64,000 nt of DNA from the NCBI RefSeq assembly GCF_015694735.1, contig NZ_JADQDP010000001.1:496001-560000 (forward strand), read 5' to 3'. A program made the position numbers and the translations under genes. Under the pieces are notes generated by a model. It did no database searches, was not told the DNA's origin, and saw nothing but the letters and a program-made list of their open reading frames with translations. Shown here one piece after another: positions 45,253 to 55,331 of the stretch (position 1 is its first letter; the number at the start of each line of letters is the position of its first letter). The DNA comes from Hymenobacter properus. GTDB lineage: Bacteria > Bacteroidota > Bacteroidia > Cytophagales > Hymenobacteraceae.

Positions 45253-46023
45253 ATGAAGACCAAAGAAGAAATCGTCAATAACTGGCTGCCCCGCTACACG
45301 GGCGTGCCCCTCAACGAGTTTGGGCAGTACATCCTGCTCACCAACTTCAGCAACTACGTGTACATGTTTGCTGAGCAGTTTGGCACCGAAGTGCGCGGCA
45401 CCGACAAGCCCATGCAAACGGCCACGGCCAACGGCATCACCATCATCAACTTCGGCATGGGCTCGCCCATGGCCGCTACGGTGATGGATTTGCTCTCAGC
45501 CATCAAGCCCAAGGCGGCCCTGTTTCTGGGCAAATGCGGCGGCCTGAAAAAAACCAAGCTCGGCGACCTGGTGCTGCCCATTGCCGCCATCCGCGGCGAC
45601 GGTACCTCCGACGACTACCTGCCCAAGGAAATTCCGGCCCTGCCCTCCTTCCGCCTGCAGCGCGCCGTGTCGTCGATGATTAAGAAGCACGAGCTGGACT
45701 ACTACACCGGCACCGTGTACACCACCAACCGCCGCGTGTGGGAGCACGACCAGGAGTTCAAGGAATACCTGCGCCGGGTGCGCGCCCTGGCCGTGGACAT
45801 GGAAACGGCCACCATTTTCGTGTGCGGCTTCATGAACGACATCCCGCACGGCGCCCTGCTGCTGGTGAGCGACAACCCGATGACGCCCGAGGGCGTGAAA
45901 ACCTCGGAGTCGGACTCGAAAGTGACGGCCAATTTTGTGAAGCAGCACCTGCAAATCGGCATCGAGTCGTTGCAGGAGCTGCAGTTCTCGGGTGAGTCGG
46001 TGAAGCACATGCGCTTCGAGTAA
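45253..46023 (+). CDS. amn: AMP nucleosidase
   Basis: 256 residues, the short Bacteroidota form without the N-terminal domain of the E. coli enzyme. Hydrolyses AMP to adenine and ribose 5-phosphate. INFGMGSPMAATVMDLLSA, FLGKCGGL, and VDMETATIFVCGF are nucleoside-phosphorylase-fold motifs; the acidic residue in SDNPMTPEG is likely catalytic. Divergent from the HSDR_N gene; followed by a repeat element. Confidence 0.92.
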   Translation: MKTKEEIVNNWLPRYTGVPLNEFGQYILLTNFSNYVYMFAEQFGTEVRGTDKPMQTATANGITIINFGMGSPMAATVMDLLSAIKPKAALFLGKCGGLKKTKLGDLVLPIAAIRGDGTSDDYLPKEIPALPSFRLQRAVSSMIKKHELDYYTGTVYTTNRRVWEHDQEFKEYLRRVRALAVDMETATIFVCGFMNDIPHGALLLVSDNPMTPEGVKTSESDSKVTANFVKQHLQIGIESLQELQFSGESVKHMRFE

Positions 46024-46085
46024 GGACCGCAGTTTCTGCAGATTTAACGGATTCCGCAGATTCTAACGGTGCGTTCTTTCGGGAC

Positions 46086-46184
46086 GTCATGCTGAGCGCA
46101 GCCGAAGCATCTCACGTGGAGTAGTAATCTATTTGTTAAGGGTTACTATTGCACGCGAGATGCCTCGACTACGCTCGGCATGAC
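46086..46184. repeat. Palindromic dispersed repeat, copy 6 (GCTGAG subfamily)
   Basis: Left arm GTCATGCTGAGCGCAGCCGA continuing AGCATCTCACG; right arm CGCGAGATGCCTCGACTACG continuing CTCGGCATGAC. Several arm positions have diverged. Lies between amn and the amidohydrolase gene. Confidence 0.85.
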
Positions 46185-46213
46185 GTTCTTTTTTAACCTC
46201 TTAATTGCATTGC

Positions 46214-47878
46214 ATGGATTTTTCTACACGCCTTTTTTCTACGAAACTTCCTGCGTTCCTCATGGCCCTGGCGCTGCTCAGCGGCTGCGGCGCCAAGCGC
46301 GAGGCGGTGGACTTACTGGTGACCAATGCTACGGTTTATACCGTCGATTCTGCTTTCTCCAAAGCCGAAGCCTTTGTGGTGAAAGATGGCAAATTCGTGG
46401 CGGTGGGTGCGGCCGCGGACCTAAAGGCGAAGTACCAGGCGGCGCAGGAAGTGGACGCAGGCGGCAAGTTCATCTACCCTGGCTTCCACGACGCGCACTG
46501 CCACTTCTACCACTACGCAGCGGGCCTGTCCGGGGCCGATTTGGTGGGGACCAACTCTTGGCCGGAAGTCATCCAACGACTGCAGGAAACCCGCCGGAAA
46601 TACCCCAACGCGCGCTGGTTAACGGGCAATGGCTGGGACCAGAACGACTGGCCCACCAAGCAGTTTCCCACCAAAGACACCTTGGACCGCCTGTTTCCCG
46701 ACGTGCCGGTATTTATCTCCCGCGTCGACGGCCACGCCGCCCTCGTCAACCAGAAACTGCTGGACCTGGCGGGCATCACGTCCCGCACCACCATCAGTGG
46801 CGGCGTGATTGGGCGCGATGCCCAAGGCCGCCTCACCGGCCTGCTGCTTGACAAGGCCAAGGGCTTGTTGGATAATGTGTACCCGGTGACCACGGCCGCC
46901 GAAGACACCCCGTTGCTGTTGCAGGCCCAGCAGAACTGCCTCGCTGTGGGCCTTACCAGCCTGACCGAAGCGGGCCTTCATAGAATTGATATCAACGTGC
47001 TGGATTCGCTCCAGAAAGCCGGCCAGCTGCACCTGCGCATTAACGCCATGGCGTCCGCAACACCGGATAACGTGGCGTATTACCTGAAAAAAGGCCCCAT
47101 TCGCACCGACCAACTCACCGTTGCTTCCTTTAAAGTGTACGCCGACGGCGCCCTGGGTTCGCGCGGCGCCTGCCTGGTGAAGCCTTACGCCGATAAACCC
47201 AAAGAAACCGGCTTTCTGATTCAAACCGTGAAGGAATACCGGAATTTAGCGAAGCAGTTGGCCGCGTCGAAATTCCAGATGAACACCCACGCCATCGGCG
47301 ACTCGGCCAACCGCATCATCCTTAACATCTACGGCGAGGCGCTGAAGGGCCAGAAAGACCGCCGCTGGCGCATTGAGCACGCCCAGGTCATCACCCCAGC
47401 CGACATGCCGAAGTTCGGGCAATACGGCATCGTGCCCTCGGTGCAGCCCACCCACGCCACTTCGGACATGTACTGGGCTGGCGAGCGGCTGGGCGCCGAG
47501 CGCCTAAAAACCGCTTACGCTTACAAAGAATTGCTGAAGCAGTACGGCCAACTGGCGCTGGGCTCCGATTTCCCGGTAGAGAATATCAACCCGCTGTTTG
47601 GCTTCCACGCCGCTGTGGCGCGGCAGGATGCCAAGAACTACCCCGCCGCCGGCTTCCAGATGGAAAATGCTATCAGCCGCCCCGATGCGCTGCGTGGCAT
47701 GACCACCTGGGCGGCCCACGCCGCCTTTGAGGAAAAGCGCAAGGGCCAAATCAAGCCTGGCATGCTGGCCGATTTCGTGGTGCTGGATACTGATTTGTTG
47801 ACCGCGCCCAACGAGCAGCTACGCGGCGCCAAGGTGCTGCAGACGTGGATTGGTGGGGCGAAGGTGTTTGGTCGGTAA
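46214..47878 (+). CDS. YtcJ-like amidohydrolase, lipoprotein
   Basis: 554 residues. Lipobox LLSGC near residue 25, so membrane-anchored outside the cytoplasm. Amidohydrolase 3 family: metal-binding HDAHCHFYH near 98-106, carboxylated-lysine region FKVYADGALGSRGA, NTHAIGDSANR and WRIEHAQV, and LGSDFPVENINPLFG. Substrate unknown. ATG 46214 chosen over TTG 46205. Confidence 0.88.
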   Translation: MDFSTRLFSTKLPAFLMALALLSGCGAKREAVDLLVTNATVYTVDSAFSKAEAFVVKDGKFVAVGAAADLKAKYQAAQEVDAGGKFIYPGFHDAHCHFYHYAAGLSGADLVGTNSWPEVIQRLQETRRKYPNARWLTGNGWDQNDWPTKQFPTKDTLDRLFPDVPVFISRVDGHAALVNQKLLDLAGITSRTTISGGVIGRDAQGRLTGLLLDKAKGLLDNVYPVTTAAEDTPLLLQAQQNCLAVGLTSLTEAGLHRIDINVLDSLQKAGQLHLRINAMASATPDNVAYYLKKGPIRTDQLTVASFKVYADGALGSRGACLVKPYADKPKETGFLIQTVKEYRNLAKQLAASKFQMNTHAIGDSANRIILNIYGEALKGQKDRRWRIEHAQVITPADMPKFGQYGIVPSVQPTHATSDMYWAGERLGAERLKTAYAYKELLKQYGQLALGSDFPVENINPLFGFHAAVARQDAKNYPAAGFQMENAISRPDALRGMTTWAAHAAFEEKRKGQIKPGMLADFVVLDTDLLTAPNEQLRGAKVLQTWIGGAKVFGR

Positions 47879-47905
47879 TTGGCTGTAATTGCGCTAGGCG
47901 GAACT

Positions 47906-48071
47906 GTCATTGCGAGCGCAGCGTGGCAATCCGTCCTCACATAAGCGACAAGCCCTGCGTTGTGACAAAGCCAATTAAAAAGCTCCGGCGCCATTGCGGT
48001 ACCGGGGCTTTGTCGCTTAAGAACGTGTCTGGTGTTGACAGGACGGATTGCTTCGCTGTGCTCGCAATGAC
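47906..48071. repeat. Composite palindromic element, copy 7 (TTGCGAG subfamily)
   Basis: Outer arms start GTCATTGCGAGCGCAGCGTG and end with a near complement finishing CTCGCAATGAC. Inside are a second stem (TAAGCGACAA/TTGTCGCTTA) and a third (AAGC-CCGG/CCGG-GCTT). The right end is followed by a second CTCGCAATGAC at 48080-48090. Longer than other copies, about 166 bases. Confidence 0.8.
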
Positions 48072-48100
48072 GGCCCCTCCTCGCAATGACAGACGGTTTC

Positions 48101-48610
48101 CTATTTCTCGTCCGCGCTGGGGCCGTACAGGCCGGGCACCGGAATGTCAAGCAAGCGCAGATATACCGTGAGTTGGCCGCGGTGGTGGATGCTGTGGTTG
48201 AGGCCCATTATGCGGATGGCGGTGGCTTTCGGGTAGTCAAATACCACGTGCTCGCCGCGGTGCAGCTTGAATTTTTGCGTCAGCTTCTCGTCGTCGCTTT
48301 GCTGTAGCTCCTGCTTCAGGGTGGCGCTGTATTCGTCGAAGCGTGCCAGCAGTTCTTCTAGGCTGGTGGGCGTGGGGCCGGGCTTGGGCGCGTTGGGGTC
48401 GAGGAAGTCGCGCGAGTCGTGGGTGACGAAAAGCGTGTTGAAGGACAGCAGGTTCACCACGTGGGTGGCCAGCTGCCACAGGCTCATGCTTTTGGGGTGC
48501 GGCTTGTAGTCGGCTTGCTCGTAGGGTACCCGTTCGAGGATGCGGCGGGTTTGCGTGAGCTCGTGGTTGAGCTCGGCCAGGATGTTTTGCTGGATGGAAG
48601 ATGTGTACAT
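48101..48610 (-). CDS. DinB/YfiT-family protein
   Basis: 169 residues, four-helix DinB fold. Histidines that bind metal are expected in LWQLATHVVNL and NHSIHHRGQLTVYLR. Members include bacillithiol-S-transferases, but bacillithiol use here is not shown. Followed by the MFS gene upstream on the same strand after 48 bases, possibly co-transcribed. Confidence 0.87.
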   Translation of the reverse strand: MYTSSIQQNILAELNHELTQTRRILERVPYEQADYKPHPKSMSLWQLATHVVNLLSFNTLFVTHDSRDFLDPNAPKPGPTPTSLEELLARFDEYSATLKQELQQSDDEKLTQKFKLHRGEHVVFDYPKATAIRIMGLNHSIHHRGQLTVYLRLLDIPVPGLYGPSADEK

Positions 48611-48658
48611 GAAGAATAGGGAGAGAGAATGTTGCTGGCAAAGTACGCGAACGGGCAG

Positions 48659-50101
48659 CTAGCGCGTCATCGGAGCGCCCATCTCCGCGGCGGCCGAGGC
48701 CGGCGGCGGGCCGGGAACCGATACCGGACCCAGCGAGTCCTCGCGCAGCTTCTTGCCGCGCAAGCTCAGCAGAAAGGCCAGTCCCAGGATGAAAAACACG
48801 ATGAGCGACAGGATGCTATTGCGCATCGAGCCGGTGATTTGGCCAATGAGGCCAAATGAGAGCGTACCGATGACAATGCCCAACTTTTCCACCACGTCAA
48901 AAAAACTGAAATAGGCAGCTGTATTGGGCGTGTTTTCGGGTATAATCTTGGAGTAAGTGCTGCGCGAGAGGCTTTGCACCGCCCCCATGGTGAGGCCGAT
49001 GACCGACGCCAGGGCGTAGAAGCTCCAGCCTGCCTGCACGTAGTAGCCGGCCACGCAAATCAGCATCCAGATGAACACCGCCCAGCTCAGGGCCCGCGTA
49101 TTGCCAATGCGTTCGGAGAGCTTGGCGAAGAGCCAGGCCCCGAGAATGCCCACAATTTGCAGGAGCAAGATGGTGACAATGAGCGAGGTGCTATCGAGCT
49201 TTAGTACCTTGTCGCCGAAGATGGTGGCCACGTACATCACCGTTTGCACGCCCATGTTGTAGGTGAAGTAAGCCAGCAGAAAGCGCTTGAGGTTGGGCAA
49301 CTGCTTGAGTTGGTCCCACACCTTGCCCAGCTCGCGGAAGCCGTTGAGCAGCCAGCCGTCGGAGCTGGCGGGGGCGTCGGCGGGGCGGCCGGTGTCGGGC
49401 GGCAGGGTGAAAAACGGAATCTGGGCAAAACCCACCCACCACAGCCCGGTGAGCAGGAAGCTCAGGCGGGTAGCCTCGCCGGTGCTCATGCCAAACAGGG
49501 CCACGCCCTCGGGGCCACCCGCAATGTGTGGGCCCATGATGATGCCCAGGCAAATAACCAGCAGCAGCACCGAGCCGATGTAGCCCATGGAGAAGCCCCG
49601 GGCTGAGAGTGAATCGAACTTTTCCTCGCTGCTGATGATGGGCAGGTAGGAGTTGTAGAACACGATACTGCCTGAAAAACCTACCGTGGCTGCAATGAAG
49701 ATGAACGTACTGAGCGTGAGCGTGTCCGTTGTGAAGAAATACAGTGCCGCGCACGAGGCCGCGCCCAGGTAGCAGAAGATTTGCAGAAACAGCTTCTTGC
49801 GCCCTGAATAGTCGGCCAGCGAGGTCAGAAAAGGACTCACCAGCGCGATGATGAGGAAGGCAGCCGAAATGGCATAGGTAAGCAGCGAGGAGCCCGGCAC
49901 ATCAAAACCCAGAAAGTTGACGATGTCGGACTTGTTGATTTCCTGGGTGACACCGCCCCAGTAAATCGGGAAGATGGAGCTGGTTATCACCAGCGGGTAT
50001 ACTGAGTTGGCCCAGTCGTAGAAGGTCCAGCCGGTGGTGATGCGCTTGTTGTCTTTTTCTACCGCACCAGCGGCGGCAGGAGGCGTCGGGGTTGGGGTCA
50101 T
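48659..50101 (-). CDS. MFS transporter, UMF1/Atg22-like
   Basis: 480 residues with about 12 membrane helices. The start TGWTFYDWANSVYPLVITSSIFPIY is the hallmark of the UMF1 (vacuole effluxer Atg22-like) family; SRSTYSKIIPENTPNTAAYFS is the other conserved block. Yeast Atg22 exports amino acids, but the bacterial substrate is not known. ATG 50101 chosen; the upstream in-frame ATG at 50218 would add a long proline-rich stretch. Confidence 0.87.
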   Translation of the reverse strand: MTPTPTPPAAAGAVEKDNKRITTGWTFYDWANSVYPLVITSSIFPIYWGGVTQEINKSDIVNFLGFDVPGSSLLTYAISAAFLIIALVSPFLTSLADYSGRKKLFLQIFCYLGAASCAALYFFTTDTLTLSTFIFIAATVGFSGSIVFYNSYLPIISSEEKFDSLSARGFSMGYIGSVLLLVICLGIIMGPHIAGGPEGVALFGMSTGEATRLSFLLTGLWWVGFAQIPFFTLPPDTGRPADAPASSDGWLLNGFRELGKVWDQLKQLPNLKRFLLAYFTYNMGVQTVMYVATIFGDKVLKLDSTSLIVTILLLQIVGILGAWLFAKLSERIGNTRALSWAVFIWMLICVAGYYVQAGWSFYALASVIGLTMGAVQSLSRSTYSKIIPENTPNTAAYFSFFDVVEKLGIVIGTLSFGLIGQITGSMRNSILSLIVFFILGLAFLLSLRGKKLREDSLGPVSVPGPPPASAAAEMGAPMTR

Positions 50102-50308
50102 AAAGGGGGCGCGCGAAGGGTGAAGGGTTTGCGCCGGGGAAGGTAACGGGTTTTGGGCGTTTGCGTTGCCCCAGAAGCACAACAGTGCCACCGCGTGGCC
50201 GAATGCCGCCGTTAACATTTTTTCGGGCTGATCTTGGATAATGGTTCAGGGTCCACCTGTGGCTCCATTGAGGTTGCCGTTCTTTTCACCTTTGTTTCGC
50301 TTTTCTCC

Positions 50309-51439
50309 ATGCACCAGGGCCTGTTGAGTTTGCTACTTCTGTTGCCGGGCGTAAGCGCGGCGCAAGGCCCGGTGGCCTTCATCCTGCAAGGCCAACTCGG
50401 TGCTGGCATCCAACCGCCCGCCAAAGTATACCTGTACCGAAACGGCGAAATCACCGATTCGGCCAGCGTCGTCGGCGGACGGTTTGAAATCAGGGGCACT
50501 TCGCCTGGTCCGGGACGCGCCTCTCTGGCCCTGGCCCAACAAGGGCATCGTCCTCAATACTCCTGGTCAGCAGACGAAAAATCCGGTTTTTACCTCGAAG
50601 CAGGTACTATCACGTTCACCAGTCCTGATTCGCTTAAAAACGCGCGCCTCGAGGCCCCACCCCTCACCACCGAATGGCAACAGCTGTTGACGCTGAAGCA
50701 GCCGATTGTGCAGCGCGTCAAGCAGCTCGACGCCGAATCTGAGGCTGCCACGCCTGCGCAACGCCAGTCGGCCGCGTATCGGGAGGACCGGGCCCTGCGC
50801 CGGGCCGCCATCGCGCGCGACCGCAACGCCGTGGATTCGGCCTTTATCATGGCGCATTCCGCTTCATTGGTTAGCCTGCAGCAGCTCGACCTCATCAGCA
50901 ACGCCAAGGAGAACAAACGCTTGTCGAAACAACTTTTCAGCGTGCTGTCGCCGGCCTTGCGGACCAGTGCGCAAGGCCAGAAAATTGCGGAGAAACTCAG
51001 CGCCCCCGATGCGCTTGCCGTTGGGATGCCGGCGCCGGATTTCACGCTCTATAACCCTGAAGGCCAAGCCGTGGCCCTGCACAGCTACCGGGGCAAGTAC
51101 GTGCTGGTCGATTTCTGGGCCAGCTGGTGCGGCCCCTGCCGGGCCGAAAACCCCAATGTGGCCCGCGTATATGCCGAATACAAGGGGCGCAATTTTGACG
51201 TGCTGGGCGTTTCCATCGATGCGCCCACGGCCCGGGCGAAGTGGCTAAAGGCGGTACAGGACGATAAGATGCCGTGGACGCAGGTGCTGGATTCGGAAGC
51301 CCCGGCCGGCAAAGCCGCAGCCCGTTATTATGTACAAGCCATACCGCAGAATTTTCTGGTAGACCCCAACGGCAAAATTGTTGCCCTAAACCTACGCGGC
51401 GAGGCGCTCAAAAAGACGGTTGCGCAGCTCATCAAATAG
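50309..51439 (+). CDS. TlpA-like thioredoxin protein with DUF4369 domain
   Basis: 376 residues. Signal peptide (MHQGLLSLLLLLPGVSAAQ), an N-terminal DUF4369 beta domain (about 25-110), a helical linker (about 115-225), and a C-terminal redoxin domain with WCGPC at about 273 (DFWASWCGPCRAENP) and cis-Pro in VQAIPQNFLVD. Periplasmic thiol-disulfide exchange, as in Bacteroidota TlpA homologues. ATG 50309 chosen for the signal peptide; the frame is open back to 50234. Confidence 0.9.
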   Translation: MHQGLLSLLLLLPGVSAAQGPVAFILQGQLGAGIQPPAKVYLYRNGEITDSASVVGGRFEIRGTSPGPGRASLALAQQGHRPQYSWSADEKSGFYLEAGTITFTSPDSLKNARLEAPPLTTEWQQLLTLKQPIVQRVKQLDAESEAATPAQRQSAAYREDRALRRAAIARDRNAVDSAFIMAHSASLVSLQQLDLISNAKENKRLSKQLFSVLSPALRTSAQGQKIAEKLSAPDALAVGMPAPDFTLYNPEGQAVALHSYRGKYVLVDFWASWCGPCRAENPNVARVYAEYKGRNFDVLGVSIDAPTARAKWLKAVQDDKMPWTQVLDSEAPAGKAAARYYVQAIPQNFLVDPNGKIVALNLRGEALKKTVAQLIK

Positions 51440-51551
51440 TTGCGCAATTCAGCGAATAAGGGCAGCGGACACAAGAGGGATTTGAGATTATCAAATCGAG
51501 AACCTGGACAATAAATCCGACAATAAACCGGACCTTTGCGGCCGGATAGCT

Positions 51552-51577
51552 AGGCCCTGCCCCCAGCAGGGCCTTTT
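51552..51577 (+). terminator. Terminator between the TlpA gene and the large secreted protein
   Basis: AGGCCCTG pairs with CAGGGCCT around CCCCCAG, then five T. Confidence 0.8.
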
Positions 51578-51620
51578 TATGCCGGTTTTAAGTTCTTTCC
51601 TCCCACCTTCCCCCCTTTTC

Positions 51621-54600
51621 ATGCGTCGTATTGTTACGCGTTGGCTCGGCCTCGGCAGTACTTTATTATCCATTACTTCGGCCGCGCTGGCTTCGGCTCC
51701 CGGGCCGGTGGCCACCCCCAGCGCGCCGGCCACTTTGCGCTTCATCCCCAACCAGCGGCAGTGGGCCCAGCCGGTGCTGTTTGCGGCCGATGTGCCCGCC
51801 GGCCAGCTCTTTCTGGAGAAAACCCGCTTGCTGGTGGCCCGCTACGACGCCCGCCAGGCCGACCACCTGCACCACAACCGCGCCGCCGCCCGCACCGCCC
51901 GCGTGAAGGCCCACGCCTACGCCGTAAACTTCGTGGGCGCCAACCCCGACGCTGCCGTGAGCGGTGCCCACCCCACCGGCGCGCCGTCCAACTACTTTTT
52001 GGGCAGCAACTCGGCCCGCTGGGCCACCAACGTGCCCGGCTACGCCGACGTGCGCTACCGCCAGCTCTACCCCGGCACCGACCTGCACCTGTACGCGCAC
52101 GGCGCCTCGATGGAGTACGACTTTGAAGTTGCCGCCGGGGCCGATGCTTCGCGCATCAAGCTCCGCTACGAGGGGCAGGAGTCGTTGCGGGTGGTGGATG
52201 GCGCGCTGCAAATTGGCACCAGCGTGGGCCAGGTAACCGAGCAAAAGCCCTATGCCTACCAGGTGATTGACGGCCGCCGCGTGGCCGTGCCCTGCCAGTA
52301 CGTGTTGGGCCCGCAGCACACGGTTAGCTTCGGTCTGCCCAAGGGCTACGACCACAGCAAACCCCTCACCATCGACCCGGTGCTGGTGTATGCTACTTAT
52401 TCGGGCTCGACGGGCCAGAACTGGGGCTACACCGCCACCCACGACACGCTGGGCAACCTCTACACCGGCGGCATCATTTTCCGCACCGGCTACCCCGTCA
52501 CGACCGGGGCGTATGACGTGAGCTACAACGCGGCCATCGACATGGTCATCAGCAAGTACAACCCGGCTGCCACTTCCAGCGCCGGCAGCTTGCTTTACGC
52601 CACCTACCTCGGCGGCAACGACGACGACTACGCCCACAGCCTGGTGGTGAACCGGGCCAACGAGCTGGTGATTCTGGGCTCGACGGCCAGCACCAACTTC
52701 CCCATGCCCACCGGCGTGACGCCCTACGACCGCACCTTCAACGGCGGCACCGCCGACCTGGTACTGGCCAAGCTCAACCCCAACGGCAGCCAGCTGATGG
52801 GCGCCACCTACGTGGGCGGCAGCGCCGCCGATGGGCAGATGAGCACCCTCAGCAACCTCTACGCCAACTTCGGCGACGACTTCCGGGGCGACGTAATAAC
52901 CGACCGCCAGGACAACATCTACTTCACGTCGGTGACGCGCTCCACCAACTTCCCCACCACCGGCGGCAACACCCTGCGCGGCGGGCACGAGGCCGTGGTG
53001 ATGAAGCTGAATGCCAGCCTGAGCGCCGTGGGCTGGAGCACCTATCTGGGCGGCACCGGCGACGACGCCGGCTACAGCATTCAGCTCGACAGCGTGGCCA
53101 CCGTGTACGTGGCCGGCGGCACCACCAGCACCAGCCTGCCCAACTCAGCCAACGGCCTGAACGCCACCTACCGCGGCGGCATTGCCGATGGCTTCGTGGC
53201 TCGGCTGGCCCCCAGCCTGGTGGCGCCGGGCGTGGTGGTGCAGCAAACCACCTTCCTGGGTACCAGCAGCTACGACCAGGCCTACTTCGTGCAGCTCGAC
53301 CGCCGCGGCGCGGTGTACGTACTGGGCCAAACCAACGGCGCCTACCCCGTGACGGCCGGCACCTACCGCAACGCCAACAGCCGGCAGTTCATCCACAAAA
53401 TGAACGCCGCCCTCACCACCACCAGTTACTCCACCGTGTTCGGCAACGGCGCGGGCACGCCCACCAGCGCCAACCCCTACCCTACCAACCTGGCCCCCAC
53501 GGCCTTCCTGGTGGATAACTGCGGCAACGTACTGCTCTCGGGCTACGGCGCCAGCAGCATCGCGGGCATGCCCACCACCCCGGACGCGCTGTTGCGCACC
53601 GTGAGCAACAGCACCAGCGGCAGTGCTTCGGAAGCCAACCTCAATACCTACGGCTACCTCTACCTGATGCAGCTTTCGCCCAACGCCCGGCGGCTGGTGT
53701 ACGGCAGCTACTACGGCACCGGCACCACCCACGTCGACGGCGGCACCTCACGCTTCGACAAGCGCGGCATCATTTACCAAGCCATTTGCATCCGGGCTCA
53801 GCAGTCGGGCGGTACTCCGCCCACTATTCCGCTCACGGCCAATGCTTACGCCCGCGCCATTGGCAACGGGGCCGGCACTAACGCAGCAGCGTTCAAGATG
53901 GACATTGCCCGGCTCGATGCCAACTTCACGCCGGCCGCTAACAGCGTGCCGAATACCCGCACGGGTTGCGCGCCGCTCACCGTCACCTTCACCCGCGCCA
54001 ACCCCAGCAACAACGGCACCACCTGGAACTTCGGCAACGGTCAGACCTCCACGCAGCCCAACAACGTGAGCGTAACCTACACCACGCCCGGCCGCTACCC
54101 CATCACGCTCACCGCCTACGACTCGACCAGCTGCCAGGCCGCCGTCATCGGGCGCGATACCGTGACGGTGTTTGGCCTGCCCCGGGCCGCCCTCGGCCCT
54201 GACGTGACGGTGTGCCCCGGCTCCTCGGCCACGCTCACCGTGACGGGCGCCACGCCCGTGCAGTCGGCCACTTACGTGTGGAGCCCGGCCACCGGCCTGA
54301 ATACCACCAGTGGCCCCACGGTGGTGGCCACGCCCGCCGCCACCACGCAATATATCGTGACGGCAACCACCATCGGCGGCGGATGCGTCAGCCGCGACAC
54401 CATTGTGGTGAACGTGCGTAGCGCCCTGAACATTTCAATTCCGACCGCTGCGCCGCTTTGCCCCGGCACTTCAGCCACTCTCACCGCCACCGACGCGGGC
54501 ACCGGAGCCACCTACACCTGGAGCCCGGCCACGGGCCTGAGCAGCACCACCGGCCGCACCGTGACGGCCAACCCCGCCACCACCACCACCTACACCGTGC

Positions 54601-55163
54601 GCGTGACCACGGCCGCTGGCTGCTCGGGCACTGCCACCACCACCGTCACGCGCCTGGGCGTGCCGCAGATTCTGCTGCGTGCCAACCCGCGCCTGCCGGT
54701 TGATGGCCAGCCCGTCGCCTTCGCCGATACCCTGCAAAGCGTGCTGCCGCTCAGCAACCGCCGCTGGGACTTCGGCGACGGCCAGACCGGCACCGGCCTC
54801 ACCCCCACGCACACCTACGCTGCCCCCGGCACCTACACCGTGCGCCTGAGCGCCGACGTGACGGCCACCGGCTGCCCCATCACTGCCACCCTAACGCTGG
54901 AGGTAGCTCCCGCCCGTGAGTTCAAGCTACCCAACGTCATCACCCCGAACGCCGACGGTATCAACGACGATTTCCGGCCCTACGTGACCCGGGAGCCGGT
55001 TTCGGTGCAAATCTTCACGCGCTGGGGCCGCAAGGTGTTCGAGCAGGACAACTACACCCAGGGCTGGGGCAGCGACGCCAACGTAGCCCCCGGCGTGTAC
55101 TACTTCCAACTGCGCAGCGCCTCGGGCCAGACCTGGAAAGGCTGGCTGGAAGTAGTGAAGTAA
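51621..55163 (+). CDS. Large SBBP/PKD-repeat cell-surface protein with gliding-type C-terminal domain
   Basis: 1180 residues. Signal peptide (1-26), an N-terminal domain with RFIPNQRQWAQPVLF and YPGTDLHLYAHGASMEYDF (about 30-250), a series of SBBP-type repeats (about 255-720) marked by LLYATYLGGNDDDYAHSLVV-like units, PKD-like domains (about 775-850 and 1025-1095; FGDGQTGTGLTPTHTY), two Ig-like repeats sharing TYVWSPATGL/TYTWSPATGL, and a terminal T9SS type B (gliding-associated) domain beginning NVITPNADGINDDFRP. Secreted and surface-attached; may be an adhesin. An in-frame ATG at 51579 exists, but 51621 gives a better signal peptide. Confidence 0.9.
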   Translation: MRRIVTRWLGLGSTLLSITSAALASAPGPVATPSAPATLRFIPNQRQWAQPVLFAADVPAGQLFLEKTRLLVARYDARQADHLHHNRAAARTARVKAHAYAVNFVGANPDAAVSGAHPTGAPSNYFLGSNSARWATNVPGYADVRYRQLYPGTDLHLYAHGASMEYDFEVAAGADASRIKLRYEGQESLRVVDGALQIGTSVGQVTEQKPYAYQVIDGRRVAVPCQYVLGPQHTVSFGLPKGYDHSKPLTIDPVLVYATYSGSTGQNWGYTATHDTLGNLYTGGIIFRTGYPVTTGAYDVSYNAAIDMVISKYNPAATSSAGSLLYATYLGGNDDDYAHSLVVNRANELVILGSTASTNFPMPTGVTPYDRTFNGGTADLVLAKLNPNGSQLMGATYVGGSAADGQMSTLSNLYANFGDDFRGDVITDRQDNIYFTSVTRSTNFPTTGGNTLRGGHEAVVMKLNASLSAVGWSTYLGGTGDDAGYSIQLDSVATVYVAGGTTSTSLPNSANGLNATYRGGIADGFVARLAPSLVAPGVVVQQTTFLGTSSYDQAYFVQLDRRGAVYVLGQTNGAYPVTAGTYRNANSRQFIHKMNAALTTTSYSTVFGNGAGTPTSANPYPTNLAPTAFLVDNCGNVLLSGYGASSIAGMPTTPDALLRTVSNSTSGSASEANLNTYGYLYLMQLSPNARRLVYGSYYGTGTTHVDGGTSRFDKRGIIYQAICIRAQQSGGTPPTIPLTANAYARAIGNGAGTNAAAFKMDIARLDANFTPAANSVPNTRTGCAPLTVTFTRANPSNNGTTWNFGNGQTSTQPNNVSVTYTTPGRYPITLTAYDSTSCQAAVIGRDTVTVFGLPRAALGPDVTVCPGSSATLTVTGATPVQSATYVWSPATGLNTTSGPTVVATPAATTQYIVTATTIGGGCVSRDTIVVNVRSALNISIPTAAPLCPGTSATLTATDAGTGATYTWSPATGLSSTTGRTVTANPATTTTYTVRVTTAAGCSGTATTTVTRLGVPQILLRANPRLPVDGQPVAFADTLQSVLPLSNRRWDFGDGQTGTGLTPTHTYAAPGTYTVRLSADVTATGCPITATLTLEVAPAREFKLPNVITPNADGINDDFRPYVTREPVSVQIFTRWGRKVFEQDNYTQGWGSDANVAPGVYYFQLRSASGQTWKGWLEVVK

Positions 55164-55186
55164 CAGCACGCTTTTTAACAACAAAT

Positions 55187-55220
55187 AAGCCCGTTTCCAG
55201 CTTGGATACGGGCTTTTTTG
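55187..55220 (+). terminator. Terminator after the large secreted protein gene
   Basis: AAGCCCGTTTCCA pairs with GGATACGGGCTT (one mismatch) around GCTT, then T6. Confidence 0.87.
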
Positions 55221-55331
55221 TGCTTAAGCAGAACGTCTGTTTCCGCACGCGACACAAGAGCACAGCAAGCTTAGCGCATTTCGGTTTACTTTGCTTATCA
55301 GCCTGCTGTTCACCCCAAACGCCCCACGCCT

